Shown one piece after another: positions 34,210 through 44,650 of a DNA stretch of 64,000 nucleotides. The stretch is taken from contig NC_133103.1 in the NCBI RefSeq assembly GCF_022965805.1, positions 48,429,693 through 48,493,692 of the forward strand. Reading direction: 5' to 3'. The notes under the pieces were generated by a model that saw only the letters and a program-made list of their open reading frames with translations, was not told where the DNA came from and made no database searches. The DNA comes from Primulina eburnea. Its lineage: Eukaryota > Streptophyta > Magnoliopsida > Lamiales > Gesneriaceae. Every line of letters begins with the position of its first letter. Positions within the stretch are counted from its first letter, which is position 1. The position numbers and the translations under genes were made by a program.

Positions 34210-35923
34210 TTGATTTTCCTGCCTGATATTCTACCTTAAAGTCATAACCCATTAATTTGCTTATCCCTTGTTGTTGTGGAGAGGTTGAAATACGTTGTTC
34301 GAGCAAAAATTTGAGACTATAATGATCCGTAAGGACGATGAAAGAGTTTTCCCAAAAGTACGAATGCCAATGACGCACGGCTTTGATGAATCCAATGAGT
34401 TCCTTTTCATAAGCGGGTAGTTTTCTATGACGGAGGGCGAGTGCGCTGCTGAAGAATGCAATGGGGCGCCCTTGCTGTTGAAGTACAGCCCCTATCCCTG
34501 TTTCTGATGCATCACACCCCAATATGAAAGGTATGGAAAAATCGGGAAGAGCAAGGACGGGTGTAGAAGTGAGCATTTTCTTCAATGTTTCAAAGGCATG
34601 CAGGCTATCAGCTGTCCATGAAAAGCCTTGTTTGCGCAGGATATTGGTTAATGGGGCTGCAATAACTCCATAGTTTTGCACAAATTTGCGGTAGCACCTT
34701 GTTAGTCCGAGGAAGCCCCGGAGTGCCTTTAGAGTCATAGGTTGTGGCCAGTGTTGAATGACTGCTATTTTATTTTCATCCACACTCACCCCCTTCCGTG
34801 AAACCACATGTACCAAGTAAGCAACATGTCTTTGAACAAAGTAACATTTGGATTTCTCAAGGAATAAGTGCTGTTGTTGCAGGATTGTGAAGACCGTACG
34901 AAGATGACCAATGTGATCTTCCCAGGTTGCACTGTAAACGAGGATGTTATCAAAGAAAACCAAAACAAATTTCCGTAAAATGCTGCCGAAAATCGAACTC
35001 ATTAAGGCTTGAAAGGTAGAAGGCACATTAGTGAGACCAAAAGACATCACCATAAACTGAAAGTGGCCGTGGTGGGTGCGAAAGGCCGTCATGTGGATGT
35101 TACTGTGGTCCATCAAAATTTGATGGTAGCCGGATCACAAGTCTAATTTCGAAAAATATTCAGCGCCATGTAACTCCTCCAATAATTCGTCAATCACCGG
35201 AATGGGGAACTTGTCCTTTACTGTCGATACAAAAGCGCCAAGTGTCATCTGATTTTTTAACTAACAATACGGGTGAGGAGAAAGGGGATGAGTTGGGTCT
35301 AATAATCCCCCTTTGTAGCATCTCATCACATTGCTTCTCAATTTCATCTTTCTGTATATGAGGATATCGATAAGGTCTAACAACAATGGGGTTGGTACCT
35401 CGTTCCAGTAGGATTTTATGGCTGATTCCTCTTGAGGGTGGAGTCCTTGAGGTTTCTCGAACAGGCTGTTGTAGGTTTCCAGAAGGTGGTGTAGTTGCGT
35501 AAGGGATGCTTCCTCTAGTATAGTTGCCGAGAGGTTTCGGTGTGACGGAATGTAGGATGAGTCTCTGTGCCATGTAACTAGCATGCCTTCTCTTACAAAT
35601 TGCATCTGCATTTTTTCAAAATCCCACGTGATACTTCCTAAAGAGCGGAGCCAATTTACTCCCATGACAGCGCCAAATTCTCCTAGTGTGAGGACGTAAA
35701 AATCCACAAGGAAGATATGCTTTTCCAGTTGGATCTGAACAGCCGAACACATCCCCGAACATGGTAGATTCTTCCCATTTGCGACCTTCACAGATATGTC
35801 TCCTTGTTGCGATATTTCCAGGTTCAATTGTGAGACCAAATTGGAGTCCAAAAAACAGTGCGTACTGCCGGAATCAATAAGGACACGGAGAGGTATCGAC
35901 TGGATGTATCCTATTATTTGCAT
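34100..35923 (-). pseudogene. Reina-like protease, reverse transcriptase and RNase H
   Basis: Protease 'RVLIDSGSTHCFLD' (about 35890, active site DSG intact) and 'GAVMGVNWLRSLGSI'. After a frameshift at about 35460 the RT begins ('[19 protein letters not shown]', 35280-35350). A deletion of about 25 bp removes the end of the RT motif after 'WRFCID' (about 35232). An Arg codon is TGA at about 35138. The catalytic box reads 'FFDNILVYS' (about 34950), that is, the second Asp is Asn. RNase H starts 'FILGCDASETGIGAVLQ' (about 34520) and ends 'NVVADALSRR' (about 34200). Non-functional. Confidence 0.9.
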
Positions 35924-36058
35924 AGTTTGGGCGTTAATGATTTCCTCGATGGCGTGAAGAGAGATGCCTGATCGTCTGGATTAATCTTGTCAACTTCATC
36001 TTCTGAGTCGCTGTTCTAGCATTTGCAACGATGTCATGGAACAAACAGTTCATCACAG

Positions 36059-36911
36059 TTAAAGTACAACCCTCTTGAGCATCGTTCCTCCATCTCGGAT
36101 CTGCTCAATTGCCTCGTGATCGATGGTCGTGTTTGTTGGGATGGTACGTCTTTTTGGATAATTGGGTTCTTCTCGTAGGCTTCCTGTGCGTCTTTCATAC
36201 AAACGGGCTATGCCCATTGCAGTAGTTAAATATTTTGGGCGGTGAATGTCTACCTCCATCGAGATGTGTTCTTGGAGGCCGCTAATGAAAATTTCCACTT
36301 CTTGCTCGCTTGTGAGGGAGGAAGCTAGTGCAGAAAGTTGCTCAAATTGACGTTGGTATTCTCCCACCGTGCCTCTTTGTCGCAATTTCGATAGTTCTCC
36401 CAGTTTGTTGGTGCGAATCGGTGGCCCTAACCTCACGTGGCAAAACTGTGCGAAAAACTCCCATGTAAGATCGGGTCGATCTCGCTCAAGTTTTAAGAAC
36501 CACAGTTGAGCGTCTCCTTCAAGATGAAAAGACGCGAGCCCCACACGTTGATCTTCGGGAGTGCGCTGATGGCGGAAAAAATGTTCACATCGGCTTATCC
36601 AACTAATGGGGTCGGTTGACCCATCATATGTCGGAAAATCCATCCTGGAATATTTGGGAATGAATTGATTCGAGTCCCCCAACTCATTGAATTTGCGCTG
36701 ACCTCTTGTTTGTGAATCAGATGCTCCGCTGCTATCCTTACTGTCCTTGCTGGTTTTTCACACTTGATCAGCCAATTCTTCGCCTTTTGTGTAGATCCTG
36801 TTGGGTGCGTTCTTGTTCATCTTGTCTGCGTGCTTGGTCTTCTCTTTCGGATTTGAACAGGTTGAAGAGGGTTGTAAGTTGCTGTTGGATTGCTTGCAAG
36901 TCGCCCATAAC
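36059..36911 (-). pseudogene. Reina-like gag
   Basis: ATG at 36911 lies six bases after the PBS ('MGDLQAIQQQLTTLFNLF', coiled-coil-like, Glu/Arg-rich). A stop at 36768 interrupts it. The gag core continues in 36059-36682 ('MDFPTYDGSTDPISWISRCEHFF', 'LEGDAQLWFLKLERD', 'LRQRGTVGEYQRQFEQL'). No zinc knuckle was recognised; Reina gags often lack or vary it. Confidence 0.88.
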
Positions 36912-36916
36912 TCCTG

Positions 36917-36928
36917 GCTCTGATACCA
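36917..36928 (-). other. Primer-binding site of the Reina-like element
   Basis: Minus strand TGGTATCAGAGC three bases after the 5' LTR end ...CTCATAACA; complementary to initiator tRNA-Met. Confidence 0.9.
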
Positions 36929-36931
36929 ACT

Positions 36932-37361
36932 TGTTATGAGTACGGGTAAAGGATCGGGTTATGGGTCGGTGAAGGGGTTGATCGTTTAATTCTGAGATTT
37001 GTTTGTGGCTTCTTCTACCTCGTCTACCTATTTTTTTGGATGTTCGAGGCTCGTTTGAGAGATCTCGCGGTCTCAATATTAGCTATATTTTTTAGAAAAA
37101 CTGAATGTTCCCATTTCTTTCATCAGCACCTCTTTAAATACAAGATAAGCATTAAATTGGCATCCAAGAATTCTGCCCATTATTGCCCTATCTAGGCTTG
37201 ATATTCTAGCATTTATTAAAGGAAAGTAAATAGAATTCAATCAATCTCATTCCTTATTTTCTAAACTTTCCATGGGTAAATCTTTGATATAGCACATCCT
37301 TGATTTTTGCTGCTCGATTCTTGTTTGAGTTGGGCTGTCCCCATGGATTGCGTCCCTGACA
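36932..37361 (-). repeat. 5' LTR of the Reina-like element
   Basis: 430 bp, about 93-94 percent identical by eye to 32305-32735, with the same TG...CA termini in sense orientation. Confidence 0.93.
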
Positions 37362-37442
37362 TATTGCTATTCTCATGATCAATTAGTGTCTCTGTCTTCA
37401 TATCTCTACAAGAGTAATGGGCACAACAATATTAAACCATAC

Positions 37443-40223
37443 CCTAGTTGTGACAGAGAATGGTTAATATTCCCTGCTTCCTTCAAGCATTCTCTCCAGC
37501 TGCACCTGTTTGTTTCTGCTCTGATCCAGCAAGGTCAACAAAATTAATTCTGCTAACCTTCACGTAGCTTAAACCATCAGCAGCACTCTAATGATTTGGA
37601 GAAAGATTATGGGGCTAGAAAAAACAGGAACCAAGAAAATACATTGAAAAAACAGCTTGTACTCAATCATATAGATTACAGATTATGGATAAAAATAAGC
37701 ATGATAAATTCAATAACCAGTTTGCTCGAACTGAATATTTTATCGCAGATGCGTGTTCATACCATATGAACAATCGCAAATGAGAAAGTAGAAATAGGAT
37801 CAATTTGAAAGGATCAATGAATTCCAGCGAATCAATCATTACCTTGCTGCGCGATTCAACAACACAAGTGAAGACGCTGCGGGAGCGAGAACTTTCAGCA
37901 TTCACGCTTGTAGAGAGCCAGTTCTCGGATTTGACAATCCCTACATGATTTGGGCGACGAAAAGAGACATCACCTTGATTGAAAGTCAAGTGCAACGAGG
38001 AAACTCACGAAATAGCATTAAACCAAAGCTTATTGGCAATCTTGAGGACTATCAACAAATTGAATCTAATATTTGTTATTACCAGCAAATTTCACCTGGA
38101 GATTCTTTTGACTTGGATCCTATAAATCAGTTATTTGTTCATTTTAATCTGTTAGCACAATGTTCAATGTAATCAGTAGAAAATTAATGAAACACAATGC
38201 ATGAAAAAATAAGCATAGCACAAAGAAGATACATGACACCTACCTCAAGGAAAGAGCAGCGGCACATAAACACAAGTTTTCTGCCAGCTTGCTTGACTTG
38301 CTCCTACAGGGAAAAGATACAAAGCATAAAATTTTAAAATATCATAAAGCCAAAACTGCTAGCACACTAAGTGGTTTAGACTTTACTACTTCAAATAAGA
38401 GATTTATTAGTCTAATAATGTTAAATACCTCATCAATCCTTTCAAAGAACCAGTGGAAAACACGTGGCGCTAACCCTTGTTGTTCTTCTTCCAACAAAGC
38501 ATTTGATGCACCCCAAATGGTGTATGTCTTCCCACTCCCAGTTTGATATAACAAATTACGGACATGTTATCTTCAGCACACAAGTAGAACTAATCATTGC
38601 TGAAAATCTTCAACATGCATGTAATTCTGTTAGCTGTATTTTAACAAATCATTCGAGTACTATGACAAAATCCGTTACAGAATGATAAACATGTCCATAA
38701 GCAAATACAGAGCTGTTGAACCCAGCAAGGCAATTTTCAACAAGTGGCGCACCCACGAGCTGGAAAATATCCATCTAAAAAAAGATTTTCCCAAAAATGA
38801 GTTACTTGTTTCATTTGTTATCTCGCGGCAAATGTTTACAATAAAGATAAGTAAAAAGTAAGGTTTCTTGCCTGGTTTGACTCCATATCAGCAATCGAGT
38901 CAAATGTAAAGGGTTGTCCTGCTATTCATAAAGAATCATTTGCAATTTTTTGAACCACGTGCGGCCCTTCTTCTTGATTCTTATTTGGTGGTCTCACTCG
39001 GACTATCACCTAAATGACATGTTTAAATCAAATTATTATGAACCATTAAACTGATAATAATTTTGTCAGAAGACGGAGATTCTGAAACAAACTACATTAA
39101 AAACGTATTGGCCAGGTTCCAATTCCATCAACTGACCCCCATCATCTTGAACAGACATTTGGGATTCTTTGAGGGACGAAAAAAGCAAAATGGGTTCAAC
39201 TGAAATTTCATATAGTATTTGGAGTTAATATTAACTGGAGCAACAACAGTACTGAAGTACTATATTGTACTATATACAGCATCCTGTGAACCCAGATTGG
39301 AGCAAACCAGAAACTAGAACAAATCAATGTACAAAACATAGGTTTTCTCAAAGAAAAATAAAAACTTAAAACATGACACAACCGAAATCACGAAGTAAGA
39401 ACATCATCAACTAGTTTAAGTTTAGTTGCTTCAAAGTAGGTAGGCCAAAAATCAAAACGGAGAAAACAAGTAGCAGACTATTCTTCACTGACTACGTCAA
39501 ATGAGAAAAATTTACATAATACAAAAACCTTAATTCCATCAAAGAATAAGTTCAAAAATCGCCTCAACAAAGATCTCAGTAAAATCAGAGGTTATCTCAG
39601 TCCAAAGAAATGAAAGAAGAAAACAAACCAAAATCCATATGAAACATTTTAAATAACTAGAAAGGGTATTTAGTGACAAAGAATACAGATCCCAAAGCCG
39701 CAGCAGCCGCAGAAAAACAGAATACTAGAAATCTTTAAAATATATGAATTCAGAAGACAACAAAACGCTCAATTGCGATTACCTGGAAAACAAAAAACAG
39801 AATTCACAAAGCACAGACACCAAAATGATATAGTTTGTAGTTCAGTTCAACTCGTTTAAAAACAAGAAAGAATAAAGAAACGATCTTAACCCCAGAATCC
39901 GAGGAATTCACAGGCACCACACCATTCTCCAAAGCCGCAGCAGCCGCAGCGGACTCCACGCTGAGCTTGCGCTTGAGAGGCGGCCTAGGCGGAAGCGGGC
40001 TCTTCAACTTCGAAGGAACGGAGGATGGCGATGAAGTGACGTTAAGATCTGAATTTATCGGCTGCGCGTTCTCTTTTGACGATGATTTGTGCTTCCGTGT
40101 GCTAGGGTTCGGTGTGCCGGGCTTCGATTTGGGGTTCGGGGACGAAGATATTGGAGCATTGACCGCAGTTTCATGGTGATTTTCTCTCAAGATTTGGGTA
40201 CGCGGTACCATGCAATGCTTCAT
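37443..40223 (-). pseudogene. KIN12: Kinesin-12 pseudogene, 5' block (exons 1-8, motor domain)
   Basis: Exon estimates: 39885-40223 (N-terminal extension, 'KLKSPLPPRPPLKRKLS'); 38872-39009 ('VIVRVRPPNKNQEEGP', internal TGA, GC donor); 38691-38774 ('[18 protein letters not shown]'); 38429-38542 (P-loop; acceptor ends AA instead of AG); 38244-38303 ('QAGRKLVFMCRCSFLE'); 38096-38148 ('NEQITDL' stop 'DPSQKNLQ'); 37843-37973 ('GLSNPRTG', frameshift, 'SVNAESSRS'); 37443-37587 ('SRINFVDLAGSE', frameshift, 'NHSLSQLG'). Exon 1 ends in AT where GT is expected. Compared with the family, the segment between exons 6 and 7 is also incomplete. The ORF-like stretch at 39804-40223 is exon 1 plus intron read-through. 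Confidence 0.88.
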
Positions 40224-40254
40224 TTTCTTGAACGGAGAATGGAGAAGGGGGGCT

Positions 40255-41770
40255 TCGTGGGGGAGAGAAAGGTAGCCGTTGGAGCAGAGGGACAGGTTGA
40301 TTTGAGTTTGGGGAAAACTGAATTTACATTTTTATTTTAATTTTAAATTTTAAATTTGGACAGCTCATTGAAATGGATCTGGGCTGTAGATTGTCATTGG
40401 GCTTCAACATTTGGGCTAGACTCAAATGAATCGACTCTCACTCGGGCCTCTATTTTGGACCAGGCTCCATTAAACAAAACCCAAAAGCTAATTAATTGTG
40501 ACCGTAGCATTCAAAATCTAAATAAATATTATGGAATTACCATAGACGGACGATATTTTATAGTTCATCTGACATAAAAATTCTAAATTTGAAATTAAAT
40601 CTAAAATCTGGTTCCATAATCAATTTTAATGAACTACTACAACATTAAATCCTAATAAACCGGAAAATATTACTCGATATAACAAGGAAAATAGGTTCAA
40701 GAAATCATAAAAATGGCATGTAAATTCGGCAAATAATTTCTCATGATTTCAACAATCAAATTAATTAATAAGTTATTGCTTCTGAAATAATTATGTTATT
40801 TCACTGAAATAAAATATTCCACTAAAAAAAATGATCTATATTGTCGCGTAATATTTGACAAAACTTGTGTGAGATGGTCTCACGAGTCGTATTTTGTGAG
40901 ACAGATATCTTATTTGAGTCATCCATAAAAAAATATTATTTTTTATGGTAAGAGCATTACTTTTTATTGTGAATATCGGTAAGGTTGACCCGTCTCACAG
41001 ATAAAGATTCGTCAAATCGACTCACAAGAGATCTACTCGTAATATTTCTATGCAAAACTAAAATTAATATGTGATGTAACAATATTATATTATTACTATA
41101 TACCCTATATAATGATAATAATAATGATAATAATAATAATAATAATAATAATATAATCAACAATATAATTAGGATATTATGGGAAAATGTGCCATGGCTC
41201 GTAAATTTTAGGAAGGATATGAACAATTTGCTGTCATCCTTTTACATAGTTTTCGATATTAAATTGGCTCAACTCGAAGTTTTGGACCATCTGTGGTTAG
41301 ATAGATATGCTTCCCCCATTAAACAACAATTTTATTTCAGAGTACAATTTATATTTATTTCTGCAAATCACATATTTTTGTCCTACCCTCTTCAAATATT
41401 AAATAGATGGTTCGAAATAACCCTAATTAAACTCAAGAAAATAATAAATAAGGCTGATTTTGGAAATATGTCTACCTTAATTCCTCACATTTATCCATTA
41501 TTATTATTATTATTATTATTGTTGTTGTTGTTGTTGTTGTACAATTTTTTTTTTGTGAAAATGTACAAAAAATATTTGAAAACACAAATAAATGATTGTG
41601 ATACCAAATTTATGGTATTTATAAATGATAAATGATTTACGTGTGTTTTATATAATTTATATTTATATTGGTCATTTGACATGCACGTTTTGTATATAAA
41701 ATATGTAATAGTATTTTCGAAAGTTTTATTTTGCTATAGGTTTATAAATAAAAATCATGGAAAAAAATTT
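40255..41770. repeat. Duplicated kinesin-12 upstream flank, right copy
   Basis: Directly upstream of the kinesin-12 pseudogene ATG (40223, minus). It matches 1-821 and 14875-15285. Relative to the left copy it has one extra segment (about 40770-41150) containing a MITE at 40857-41038, and it lacks the LINE; the empty site corresponds to about 41393-41417. It carries AATAAT repeats (41108-41152) and (ATT)n(GTT)n (41498-41540). The open frame 41189-41635 is chance. Confidence 0.85.
40857..41038 (+). mobile_element. MITE copy 1 (Mutator-type, GAGACGGTCTCAC family)
   Basis: 182 bp, starts GACAAAACTTGTGTGAGA and ends ...CAAGAGATCTACTC. Perfect 9-bp target duplication GTAATATTT at 40848-40856 and 41039-41047. 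The ends contain inverted copies of TGTGAGAYGGTCTCAC-like words. Non-coding. Confidence 0.88.
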
Positions 41771-42189
41771 TGTAGAAAGATGGATAGTTTTGGAAACTTA
41801 TTGAGTCGCTTGAGAAAAGGAAAGATTTGAAGGATTGGAAATTTATATTTTCCAATACATGTATGTTTTAAAAATAAATCTCAATTTCAACTTAAAAAAG
41901 AAGTGAAGGATAAATGTAGAAATCAAGTATATTATACACACTTTGTATTTATTAAGGGATTATACTTTATCAAATAGATAATTTTAAAGCTCCAAAAATT
42001 GTATTTTTTTTTAAATCTCCGAGAGGAAATAACATTGTTTGGCTTGAGCTTCTTATAATAATAATTATTTTATTATATTTTTGAGAAGTTTTAAATTTTT
42101 AGTTCTTTGTCACATGAATGTTGATTTTATGCTTGAAGATATTGTGATTATTAAAGACGCCTTTTATTGTAATGATCATGTGCTATTCC
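41771..42189. other. Non-coding AT-rich spacer
   Basis: No gene, repeat boundary or RNA feature could be supported. Confidence 0.5.
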
Positions 42190-42397
42190 GAAATTGAGTT
42201 TCCTCTGAGGGTTTTTTTCCGTCTTGGATTCCCAGTGGGATCTTTTTTCCCTCACGAACTTTTCTCATGCGTCATTATTCATAAGACTCTCTGCATCAGG
42301 TTGGTGGAGTGGTATCTCCCTAAGTCTCGAACTCACGACCTCCTGATATAAGTACATAATTCAAAGAGACTTCTTACCAATTGAGCTACTAGCTGTG
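42190..42397 (-). mobile_element. Possible tRNA-derived SINE fragment
   Basis: The minus strand has an A-box-like 'TAGCTCAATTGGTAAGAAG' (about 42372-42390) and a B-box-like 'GTGAGTTCGAGAC' (about 42328-42340), spaced about 40 bases apart as in a tRNA-derived head. A body follows to about 42190. No poly-A tail or target duplication was fixed. On the plus strand a second B-box-like 'GGGTTCGAACCC' lies at 42447-42458. Confidence 0.45.
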
Positions 42398-42540
42398 TTG
42401 GTACCAGGATTGCTTTGCCAAGAGCTATATGTCTAGGAGGTATTGGGTTCGAACCCTAAGAAGGTAAAAGTTCTAGTGTCTGGGCTGGAGAAATCCTATG
42501 AGTAATGATCGCGGGTGAGTGGTGTCAGGTCATTACATAA

Positions 42541-42900
42541 TCTTCCTCCACTTCCTCTTTCTTTTGATGTTGCACAACTCACCGAGTTGATCATTGCCAC
42601 TATCGAACATGTGTTGGCACAGAGACAAGGAAGCAATCCACCCCATAGCCTCTTCCAAATAAGAACGAGGTCACAGAAGAGATGAGAAAACTCCGAGAAG
42701 AGATCCAGTGTTAGTGCGCGACTACGGAAGACCCTCCTCCAAAGCCGCCCTGATATGTTCCCCTCTCAATGGAAGTCTCAGATTCCCCAGTATAAGAGAA
42801 TACGATAGATAGAAAGGGAAATCCCAAAGATCATCTCTCCCAGTTTGAGAATGCTTCCCTGTTGTATTAGTAAGCCGATCCTACAAATGTCGGGTTTTTC
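42541..42900 (+). pseudogene. Ty3/gypsy gag fragment
   Basis: Short reading frames on the plus strand give 'FDVAQLTELIIATIEHVLAQRQ' (about 42560-42630) and, after several stops, 'GNPKDHLSQFENASLLY' (42822-42872) followed by a TDP-like segment. This is the usual order in gags of non-chromovirus gypsy elements. It has multiple stops, and no LTR was found. Confidence 0.6.
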
Positions 42901-43570
42901 TATATATGATCTTGTTTTTAGAGTGATCGTGCTTCTGTTACCAATATTACCACCACTACGAAACGATCATTTTCAATTATATATATTGTCAAAACTAGGC
43001 TTCACAACAAAATGAAATATATTTTCTTTCGAATGTATTGATTATATTTATTAAAAAAGAAATTGATAAAAATATTTTTGTAAAGGCTATTATTGAAGCT
43101 TTTGAAAATTTTAATAAACGTCTAATTCTTTTTAACTAGAAACATTTGTTTAAAAACATATTGTTTATATTTTGTTAAATATAATCGATAAAATTTTTAT
43201 ATTATTTTTTTATATTTTGGTCGCTTAAATTTTTATATTCTCTTTTTATATTTTGCCCGTATTTAAGCGACTTCACATTGTTGAAATCCTAGATCATATA
43301 TATATATATATATATATATATACTATTATATTAAGGCTGGGCACTTTATAAAAACTGCCAAAGAGGACACCATCTTTTTTTTCCCAGTTTTACCCTTATA
43401 TGCTACTAATATTACACTTTAGTTTTTTGTTTTTTTTTATTTCAACATATACTTTTATTTTTACTTTTTTTTATTTCAATCATTCAAATATCAATTTAGT
43501 CCCTCCATAATTTGTCAATTTTCACTTTAGTCCATCGATAATGATAAAAAAGATTGTACACACATAATGC
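42901..43570. other. Non-coding spacer with (AT)n
   Basis: AT-rich, with an (AT)n tract at about 43293-43322. Nothing else supported. Confidence 0.5.
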
Positions 43571-43772
43571 GTGTGCAGAGTAACTAGTATATATATATAT
43601 ATACACACACTACAAAACAAAACATGCAAACTCCCGAATTTATCCCATTCACTGTTCGAGACGCGGCACCCCGCTGCTGCTGCCAACACCAACTTTCCTC
43701 GTTTAACGTGTCAACAGTATCCCCATACCACCCCTGCGCCATCCTCCCTTGAAAAAAGCAACAACTTCTCAA

Positions 43773-43779
43773 TATAAAT
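43773..43779 (+). promoter_or_regulatory. TATA box of the cystatin gene
   Basis: TATAAAT, 50 bases upstream of the start codon at 43829, leaving a short 5' leader of roughly 20-25 bases. No other TATA-like word lies closer to the gene. Confidence 0.6.
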
Positions 43780-43828
43780 CGTTAAACCCCGTCACCATTT
43801 CCCAACAAGACACAAGAAACTGAAGAAA

Positions 43829-44242
43829 ATGGCGATAAAAACTACAAAACAAGCCCTCCTCTTCTTCTTCCTCATGATCTTGACCACATCCCAGTTTTAC
43901 ATGCATGCCAACGCCATCGGAGAAAAAGTGGGAGGCCGAAGAGAAGTAAAGAATGTGCACAGCAACAAACAGATCCAGGATCTGGGGAGATTCTGCGTCG
44001 AACAGTACAATCTAAAGATGCTGCAGAAGGGTATTAATGGCAGCAGCGGAAAGCTTCTGATGTTCTCGGAAGTGGTGGAGGCAGAGACGCAGGTGGTTTC
44101 CGGGATCAAGTATTATCTGAAGATCTCCGCCGCCCCTCATGGCGGCGGGGTTGCCCGCGAGTTCGAGGCCGTGGTATTGGTGAAGCCGTGGATGCGTTCC
44201 AAGGAAGTGCTCACTTTTGATCCATCCCCTAGATCTTACTGA
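43829..44242 (+). CDS. Phytocystatin (cysteine protease inhibitor), secreted
   Basis: 137 codons, no intron. Residues 1-29 form a signal peptide (basic start 'MAIKTTKQ', Leu/Phe-rich core, 'HANA' before the likely cleavage), so the protein probably enters the secretory path. The cystatin fold markers are present: a Gly pair near the mature N-terminus ('KVGGRREV'), the plant cystatin helix word 'DLGRFCVEQYN' (residues about 52-62, variant of LARFAV), the inhibitory loop QVVSG (about 88-92, QxVxG), and the C-terminal 'KPW' (about 119-121). Phytocystatins block papain-like proteases in seed, stress and defence settings. The ATG context 'gaaaATGGCG' is good, and stop TGA follows 'PSPRSY'. Single-domain type, no legumain-inhibiting extension. 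It looks intact and functional. Confidence 0.93.
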   Translation: MAIKTTKQALLFFFLMILTTSQFYMHANAIGEKVGGRREVKNVHSNKQIQDLGRFCVEQYNLKMLQKGINGSSGKLLMFSEVVEAETQVVSGIKYYLKISAAPHGGGVAREFEAVVLVKPWMRSKEVLTFDPSPRSY

Positions 44243-44504
44243 CGACAAAGAATTGATCAATCAGAGTTGATCACTTCTTGATTTTCTTTCTTTCGTCTTT
44301 TCTCGAACTTCTGTATTTTCTTTTCTTTTCTTTTTTGTTGGGTTCGATTTTGTTCGATTACGTAGGTTGAGTGTGAGGTACGTCTGGAGATCGGATTCTA
44401 ATAAATTTGGAGAAAAAAAATCGTCTTTGCATGGCTTGGGTGGTGTCAAGATTATATAATAAATAAAGTAATAAACATCCATTTTAGACCCCTCAAATTG
44501 GAAC
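44243..44504. other. Cystatin 3' flank
   Basis: Contains a T-rich stretch (44280-44340) and an 'aataaa' at 44459-44464 that may serve as polyadenylation signal. No other gene. Confidence 0.45.
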
Positions 44505-44650
44505 GAGCAAGTCTTTTGTGAGACGGTTTCAAGAATATTTATATGTGAGACGAGTCAATCATATTGATATTTATAATAAAAAAATAATATTTTTTTATGA
44601 ATGACTCAAATAAGAGATTATGATCTGTGAAATTATCTCATGTTTTTGTC
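44505..44650 (-). mobile_element. MITE copy 2, degenerate
   Basis: Resembles copies 5-9 in order: 'tgtgagacggtttca', 'gtgagacgagtcaatc', 'gaatgactcaaataagag'. The right terminal repeat is eroded, and no clear target duplication is visible. Confidence 0.65.

Larger units (their letters stand above)
32305..37361 (-). mobile_element. Reina-like Ty3/gypsy chromovirus, structurally complete but inactive
   Basis: A 5057-bp element on the minus strand: 5' LTR 36932-37361, PBS 36917-36928, gag 36059-36911, protease to RT to RNase H to integrase to chromodomain 32627-35923, polypurine tract 32736-32752, 3' LTR 32305-32735. Flanks TATTA (32300-32304) and TATTG (37362-37366) agree at four of five bases. 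The two 430-bp LTRs differ at roughly 25-30 positions by eye. It is inserted in a kinesin-12 intron in the same orientation as the gene. Confidence 0.93.
28786..40223 (-). pseudogene. KIN12: Kinesin-12 (phragmoplast-associated, PAKRP1/KIN12-type) pseudogene, 3'-truncated
   Basis: Minus-strand split gene with at least 13 recognisable exons from ATG 40223 down to a truncation at 28786. The motor domain shows '[11 protein letters not shown]' (P-loop, 38508-38542), 'SVNAESSRSRS' (switch I, His changed to Arg) and 'DLAGSE' (switch II). The neck and stalk include 'CKSETFSTLRFAQRAK' and plant KIN12-specific linker words ('SPTPSVSPRLNCSRKSL'). Family role: plus-end kinesins that organise phragmoplast microtubules at cytokinesis. 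Evidence for a dead gene: in-frame TGA at about 38932, TAG in exon 6 and at 30820, frameshifts in the switch I and switch II exons, changed splice sites, loss of everything after the 'LEANRSL' exon, and an Athila fragment fused there. A 5-kb gypsy element fills one intron. Confidence 0.9.

Noticed and set aside
39100..39190. Minus-strand stretch 'SVQDDGGQLMELEPGQ' in kinesin intron 1
   Set aside because: Looks exon-like but does not fit any kinesin-12 segment I know, has no clear splice sites, and is short.
41108..41152. AATAAT repeats as a possible CRISPR-like or satellite array
   Set aside because: Simple microsatellite without spacers; no CRISPR features in a plant nuclear context.
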